This document shows, piece by piece, positions 59,771-64,000 of a stretch of DNA of 64,000 nt. How positions within the stretch are numbered: position 1 is the stretch's first letter; each line of letters starts with the position of its first letter. This DNA comes from Pseudomonadota bacterium (lineage in GTDB: Bacteria; Pseudomonadota; Alphaproteobacteria; Caulobacterales; Caulobacteraceae), in contig JAIUNU010000004.1 in NCBI GenBank assembly GCA_020161365.1, positions 248,001 through 312,000 of the forward strand, read 5' to 3'. The translations under genes and the position numbers were made by a program. The notes under the pieces were generated by a model. That model saw only the letters and a program-made list of their open reading frames with translations, ran no database searches and was not told the DNA's origin.

Positions 59771-60397
59771 CTACTGACGGGCCTTGGCCACGTCTTCGCC
59801 GGTGTCGAAGCCCTTCTTCAGGCCTTCGGCCATGTTCAGGTGCTCCTGGACCTTCGGCGCGGTCTCGGCGGCGAAGGTCTTCAGCGCCGGCGTGTCGCCG
59901 TCCTGGGCGTAGCGCTGCAGCAGGTTCAGCGCCGCTTGGTGGGCGTCGACCATGGCGTCGGCATATTCCTTGTCGAAGTCCTTCGCGTCGGCCTTCGACA
60001 GGTCGTCGAGCTCGTCCTGCATGTCCTTGGACAGCATGGTCGGCGCCGTAAACGCCACGCCCGAGGCCGAGATCGCCGACTTCAGACCGTCGCTGGTCTT
60101 CTTGTGGGCCGTCTCCATCATCATGGCGAACTTCTTCACCGACGGATTGGTCGAGCGCGCGGCGGCCAGCTTGGCGGCTTCGATCTCGAACATGTCGCTG
60201 TCGGCCATCTTGGTGGCGAACACATCAGCCTTGGTTTCGTCCGCCAGGGTCGGAACCGTGGCGGCAGGGTTGGCGTCCGGCGTCGCGGCCTGTTCGGCCG
60301 GCGTGGCGGCGCCCTTGGTTTCATCGGACTTCTGGCCGCAGGCGGCGAGGCTCAGCGCGGCGACGGCGGCGCCGACGACGAGAAAATGACGGGTCAT
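59771..60397 (-). CDS. DUF4142 lipoprotein
   Basis: A 208-residue predicted outer-membrane or periplasmic lipoprotein: signal MTRHFLVVGAAVAALSLAAC with lipobox LAAC (Cys20), a Pro/Ala linker, then a DUF4142 four-helix domain (KMADSDMFEIEAAKLAAARS, VKKFAMMMETAHKKTSDGLK, YADAMVDAHQAALNLLQRYA). The DUF4142 fold is ferritin-like and has conserved His in the MMETAHKKT and VDAHQAAL helices; function unknown, often stress-linked. The frame extends upstream to 60517, but the lipobox defines the start at 60397. Confidence 0.9.
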   Translation of the reverse strand: MTRHFLVVGAAVAALSLAACGQKSDETKGAATPAEQAATPDANPAATVPTLADETKADVFATKMADSDMFEIEAAKLAAARSTNPSVKKFAMMMETAHKKTSDGLKSAISASGVAFTAPTMLSKDMQDELDDLSKADAKDFDKEYADAMVDAHQAALNLLQRYAQDGDTPALKTFAAETAPKVQEHLNMAEGLKKGFDTGEDVAKARQ

Positions 60398-60534
60398 GGC
60401 TGTCTTTCCCTGGGTTTCTTTTTGTACTGAGGGTCTCTGCGATGAGAGATCGGGGCCGGCGCCGCGGTTCGCCGTCGTGCAAACAAGAACATCACGGGGC
60501 CGTGATCGGTTCCTCAAGCTTGGGGGAAATTCGC

Positions 60535-61734
60535 ATGAGCCAGGGTCCGTTGACCGGCTTGCGGGTGATCGAGATGGGCTCGCTGATCGCTGGGCCCTTC
60601 TGCGGTCAGGTGTTGGGCGACTTCGGCGCCGAGGTGATCAAGCTGGAGGACCCCAAGGTCGGCGACCCGATGCGCCAATGGGGGCGCTCCAAGCCCAAGG
60701 GCCTGTCACCCTGGTGGCCAGTGATCGGCCGCAACAAGAAGTCGGTCACGGTGGACCTGCGCACCGAGGAGGGCCGCGACATCGCCCGGGCCCTGATCGC
60801 CAAGGCCGACGTGGTGGTCGAGAACTTTCGCCCCGGCACGCTGGAAAAGTGGGGCATGGGTTACGAGGCCTTGGCCAAGACCAATCCGGGGCTTGTGATG
60901 GCGCGGGTGTCGGGCTTCGGACAGACCGGCCCGTATTCCAGCCGGGCTGGCTACGCCCTGGTCGGCGAGGCGATGGGCGGCCTGCGTCATATCACCGGCG
61001 AACCTGACCGCCCGCCCGCGCGGGCCGGCATCTCGATCGGCGACAGTCTGTCCGGCCTGAACGCCGCGCTGGGCGTGATGATGGCCCTGCACGCCCGCCA
61101 GCGCACCGGACGGGGGCAGGTGGTCGACACCGCCATCTACGAAAGCGTGCTGACGGTGATGGAGAACCTGGTCACCGAGTACGATCTGACCGGCTATGTC
61201 CGCGAACGGTCGGGCGCGGTGCTGCCGGGCATCGCCCCGTCCAATGTCTACCCGACCAAGAGCGGCGAACTCGTGCTGATCGGGGCCAACCAGGACACCC
61301 TGTTCCGCCGCCTGTGCGACCTGATGGGGCGCCCGGACCTCGCCGATGATCCCCGCTACCGCGACCATGCCGCGCGCGGCGCGCATCAGGCCGAGCTCGA
61401 CGCCCGCATCGCCGCCTGGACCGCCGACCAGGCGATTGACGATCTGCTGCCCAAGCTGGAAGCGGCGGGCCTGGCCACCGGGCGCATCTACCGCGCGCCG
61501 GACATGCTGGCGGACCCGCAGTTCGCGGCGCGGGGGTCGATTGTCACGGTGCCGCATCCGGTGTTCGGCGAACTCAAGATGCAGAACGCCTTCCCCCGGC
61601 TGACCGAAACGCCCGGCGGGGTGCGCTGGCCTGGGCCGACCCTGGGCGAGCATACGGACGCGGTGCTGGAGGATGTGGCCGGGATGAGCGCGGAGGCCGT
61701 GGCGGCCTTGCGCAAGAAGGGCGTGCTGGGCTGA
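60535..61734 (+). CDS. CaiB/BaiF family III CoA transferase
   Basis: A 399-residue CoA transferase that moves CoA between carboxylic acids. N-terminal LTGLRVIEMGSLIAGPFCGQVLGDFGAEVIKLE (shown in part) and NKKSVTVDLRTEEGRDI are signatures; the catalytic Asp is expected in the GEAMGGLRHITGEPDRPP region. The substrate pair is not predictable from sequence. ATG 60535 has GGGGGAAA 6 nt upstream; an open frame back to 60442 has no support. It is transcribed alone, divergent from the DUF4142 gene. Confidence 0.92.
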   Translation: MSQGPLTGLRVIEMGSLIAGPFCGQVLGDFGAEVIKLEDPKVGDPMRQWGRSKPKGLSPWWPVIGRNKKSVTVDLRTEEGRDIARALIAKADVVVENFRPGTLEKWGMGYEALAKTNPGLVMARVSGFGQTGPYSSRAGYALVGEAMGGLRHITGEPDRPPARAGISIGDSLSGLNAALGVMMALHARQRTGRGQVVDTAIYESVLTVMENLVTEYDLTGYVRERSGAVLPGIAPSNVYPTKSGELVLIGANQDTLFRRLCDLMGRPDLADDPRYRDHAARGAHQAELDARIAAWTADQAIDDLLPKLEAAGLATGRIYRAPDMLADPQFAARGSIVTVPHPVFGELKMQNAFPRLTETPGGVRWPGPTLGEHTDAVLEDVAGMSAEAVAALRKKGVLG

Positions 61735-61746
61735 TGCCGTGACGGC

Positions 61747-62190
61747 TCAGAGCGCCTTGCGGAAATAGACGACGCGCTCGGTCTCCTCGAAGCCGATCGC
61801 CTTGTGGAAGGCGTGACTGGCCACGTTGTCGAGCTCGGCGTCCGACGCCAGCTCCGTGCAGCCTCGCCCGCGTCCCCAGTCGGCGACGGCGTCGCACAGC
61901 CGGCGGGCGATGTCGCCGCCGCGATGCTCGGGCGCGACGTAGAGGCCCTCGACAAAGGCCACCGGCGAGGTGTCGCAGCCGTTGACATAGTCGTGGCGCA
62001 GGGCCGCTTCGACAAAGCCCGCAAGACCGCCGTCAGGCGTCTCGGCCACATAGGCGACGAGGTCGTTGTCTGTGGCCAGGGCCTCGGCGACTTCGGCGCG
62101 GTGGTCGTCGAGCGTCTCGTCGGACCACAGGGCGAGGCGCAAGGCGGCCCAGGCCTCAAGATCTCGTGGCGCGGCGCGTCGGATCAGCAT
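61747..62190 (-). CDS. AAC(6')-like GNAT acetyltransferase
   Basis: A 147-residue GNAT protein very like aminoglycoside 6'-N-acetyltransferases: MLIRRAAPRDLEAWAALRLALW, FVEAALRHDYVNGCDTSPVAF, VEGLYVAPEHRGGDIARRLCDAV (acetyl-CoA-binding R-G-G-D-I-A-R, one residue from the usual R-x-x-G-x-A), CTELASDAELDN and GFEETERVVYFRK. The start ATG 62190 lies 5 nt after the sensor kinase stop, so it is probably co-transcribed with that kinase. It may confer low-level aminoglycoside resistance, or acetylate another amine. The cluster shows no mobile element, so the gene looks chromosomal and native. Confidence 0.9.
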   Translation of the reverse strand: MLIRRAAPRDLEAWAALRLALWSDETLDDHRAEVAEALATDNDLVAYVAETPDGGLAGFVEAALRHDYVNGCDTSPVAFVEGLYVAPEHRGGDIARRLCDAVADWGRGRGCTELASDAELDNVASHAFHKAIGFEETERVVYFRKAL

Positions 62191-62194
62191 GGGG

Positions 62195-64000
62195 TCAAGC
62201 CCGTCCGGTGACCCCGGCCACGGCGCGGGCGATCTGGTGAACGTTGTAGGGCTTGCGCACGATCGGGGCGTCGAAGCCCATCGGCGCGGCCTTGTCGGCA
62301 TAGCCGGTCGCGAAGACGAACGGACGGCCCATCGAGCGCAGGATCTCGGCGACCGGCGCCACCGACTGGCCGTTGAGGTCGGCGTCCAGCACCGCCACGT
62401 CGAAGTCCTGCTCCACCATCGACAGCGCCTCGCCCAGTTCGGCCGCGCAACCGATCACCTCGACGCCAGCGTCCTCAAGGCCCGCTTCCAGCTCCAGCGC
62501 CAGCAACAGCGAGTCCTCGACGATCAGAACCTTCAGGCCGGCGATCGCGCCCGGCCGCACGGTCTCGTCGGCGGCGACCACGGTCTCGACAATTCGTTCG
62601 GGAGCGGCGCTGACCGGCTCGACCGGCGGCGCATCGGCCAAGGCGTCGGCCGCACCCTGGATCATCGCGGTGACGCCGCTGGAGCGATAGTTGATCTTGG
62701 CCGCGCCGCCGAGCTCGCGACCGGCGACGTCCTCGATCAGGGTGGCGCCAAAGCCCTTGGTCGCGGGGGCGGTGGCCGGCGGACCGCCTGTCTCCAGCCA
62801 TTCCAGCGCGAAGCCGCCGTCGGGCGTGCGGCGCCACACCACCTCGACCTTGCCGTTTTCAGTGGAGAGCGAGCCATAGCGCACCGCATTGACGGCCAGC
62901 TCGTGCAGCGCCAGCGACAGGGCGGAGGCGGCGCGCGGCGTCAGGAACAGTTCGGGCCCGTCCCAGCGGGTCTGGGTCGGGGCCAGCCCCCCGAGCTCGG
63001 CCGCCGCGATGCGGGCGAGGGTCGCGCCGCGCCAGCGGGCGGCGCTGAGCAGGTCGTGGGCCGAGCTCATCGACTTCAGCCGCGCGGCGAAGGTCTTCAG
63101 GAACACGTCCAGCGAGGCCGACTTGCGCGCCGATTGCGCGGCCACCGACTGAACGACCGCCAGAAGGTTCTTGATGCGGTGTTCCAGCTCGGCGACCAGG
63201 CTCTCGCGCTGCTTCTCCTGCAGCTTGCGTTCGGTGATGTCCTGGACGACGCCGATCAGGCGGGTCGGCCGGCCATCGGCGTCGCGCAGCATTACGCCCG
63301 CAGCGCTGTTCCACACCTCGCCCGCGCCGTCCGGCGCCAGACGGCGGTACTCGACGGTAAAGCGGCCGTTCTCGGCGAGTTGCGCGTCAACGCTGGCGCG
63401 CGCCGCGTCGCGGTCATCGGGGTGAATGTATGGGTAAAGGCCATCGCCGCCTTGGCTGGGCATCTCGCCTACGGGGATGCCCGAGATCTTCGCCAAGCGA
63501 GGGCTGATCTTGAAGATGTTCTCCGGAATATCCCATTCGAACTCGCCGAGGCTGGCTGCGGCGATGGCCAGATCCAGGCGCTCGCTCTCCAGCGTCGGGG
63601 CCTTCGCGCACGGGCCGCACAGCGCTTCGGCGGCGAGCTCGGCGAGATCCGCCAAGGCCTGCAGGTCGTCGTCCGAGGCCGGGCCGCCCATCCCGGGCCC
63701 CTCCACCACGAGCGCGCCCAGCGGCCGGCCCTCGCCGTCGCGGATGGGAACTGCGAGATCGACCGGACTGTCGGCCGCGACCACGCGGTCGGCCAGATCG
63801 CCGTGCCGGGGAGCTTCGGGGCTGCTATAGCCGAGATAGGCCGCGCGCCAGATGCGGGTCTCGTCCACCAGCGCGATCGCCGCCTTGGGCGCGTCGAACA
63901 GTTTGGCCGCCAGCCGGACCACGCGCGACAGGGCGGGCGCGTTCACGACGCCGTCCAGAACGTCCAGCTCACGCAGGGCGGCCAGGCGTTCGGCTTCCCG
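62195..64000 (-). CDS. Sensor kinase GAF-PAS-HWE-REC, N-terminus beyond the right edge
   Basis: About 602 codons are visible. The frame stays open to the right edge with family-like sequence (REAERLAALRELDVLDGV) ahead of an in-frame GTG at 63946, so the real start is probably outside. GAF domain (AAKLFDAPKAAIALVDETRIWRAAY), PAS (FEWDIPENIFKISPRLAKISGIP and FTVEYRRLAPDGAGEVWNS), HWE/HisKA_2 kinase (AELEHRIKNLLAVVQSV; HATPase with LHELAVNAVRYGSLS), and a C-terminal receiver domain (LKVLIVEDSLLLALELEAGLED, VAVLDADLNG). This class often drives the alphaproteobacterial general stress response, but no phyR or sigma factor gene is in the window. The AAC(6')-like gene follows. Confidence 0.9.
   Translation of the reverse strand, partial: REAERLAALRELDVLDGVVNAPALSRVVRLAAKLFDAPKAAIALVDETRIWRAAYLGYSSPEAPRHGDLADRVVAADSPVDLAVPIRDGEGRPLGALVVEGPGMGGPASDDDLQALADLAELAAEALCGPCAKAPTLESERLDLAIAAASLGEFEWDIPENIFKISPRLAKISGIPVGEMPSQGGDGLYPYIHPDDRDAARASVDAQLAENGRFTVEYRRLAPDGAGEVWNSAAGVMLRDADGRPTRLIGVVQDITERKLQEKQRESLVAELEHRIKNLLAVVQSVAAQSARKSASLDVFLKTFAARLKSMSSAHDLLSAARWRGATLARIAAAELGGLAPTQTRWDGPELFLTPRAASALSLALHELAVNAVRYGSLSTENGKVEVVWRRTPDGGFALEWLETGGPPATAPATKGFGATLIEDVAGRELGGAAKINYRSSGVTAMIQGAADALADAPPVEPVSAAPERIVETVVAADETVRPGAIAGLKVLIVEDSLLLALELEAGLEDAGVEVIGCAAELGEALSMVEQDFDVAVLDADLNGQSVAPVAEILRSMGRPFVFATGYADKAAPMGFDAPIVRKPYNVHQIARAVAGVTGRA

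Overview
The window is 64 kb of GC-rich (about two thirds G+C) chromosomal DNA from an alphaproteobacterium, most likely Caulobacter or a close relative. The evidence is the conserved lptC-lptA-lptB-rpoN-hpf-ptsN block, aroA-cmk-rpsA followed by ihfB, the hsp20-DUF1150 pair, a Caulobacter-type promoter in front of tRNA-Leu, and several HWE-family sensor kinases. I see no prophage, transposase, CRISPR array or plasmid functions. Almost every stretch is occupied by an intact housekeeping or accessory gene.

Layout. 1-3.6 kb: a sensor histidine kinase cut by the left edge, an ATP-dependent DNA ligase and a PaaI-type thioesterase. 3.6-11.7 kb: the glutamate synthase operon (gltD-gltB, minus strand), undecaprenyl-diphosphate phosphatase (uppP) and an NDUFA9-like NAD-binding protein. 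11.8-18.3 kb: tRNA-Leu(CAG), an RNase D-like exonuclease, then LPS transport (lptC, lptA, lptB), sigma-54 (rpoN), an ExoD-like membrane protein, hibernation factor (hpf) and the nitrogen-PTS protein ptsN. 18.3-20 kb: DUF1150 and hsp20 under an apparent sigma-32 promoter, tRNA-Ala(GGC) and a zinc-ribbon acidic protein. 20-27 kb: aroA, cmk, rpsA, a DUF3857/transglutaminase protein, ihfB, mscL. 27-33 kb: a periplasmic M16 protease and a heme oxygenase-bacteriophytochrome light-sensing pair.

33-45 kb: DUF393 and START-like proteins, acetyl-CoA synthetase, aldehyde dehydrogenase with a regulator of AcoR type, a creatininase-family hydrolase, XdhC, a degenerate aldo/keto reductase with an SpsF-like cytidylyltransferase, alanine dehydrogenase divergent from an Lrp/AsnC regulator, and an exported beta carbonic anhydrase. 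45-54.6 kb: alpha-2-macroglobulin and penicillin-binding protein 1C (a periplasmic defence/repair pair), a second (cytosolic) carbonic anhydrase, and a glutathione S-transferase/FAH hydrolase pair. 54.7-64 kb: an ABC ATPase with an unusual permease-M1 peptidase fusion, a second PaaI thioesterase, a DUF4142 lipoprotein, a CoA transferase, an AAC(6')-like acetyltransferase and an HWE sensor kinase cut by the right edge.

The most interesting signals are mostly non-coding or at the level of single residues: a long hairpin that buries the ribosome binding site of the aldehyde dehydrogenase; a 20-bp palindrome next to its regulator, which lacks the AAA+ domain of its family; a roughly 138-bp inverted-repeat element that appears to supply the start codon and N-terminus of pbpC; a probable RNA thermometer behind a sigma-32 promoter at hsp20; a hairpin over the mscL ribosome binding site; an aldo/keto reductase lacking its catalytic Tyr and Lys; and a permease-M1 fusion with altered catalytic motifs. 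No complete new multi-gene system is evident.
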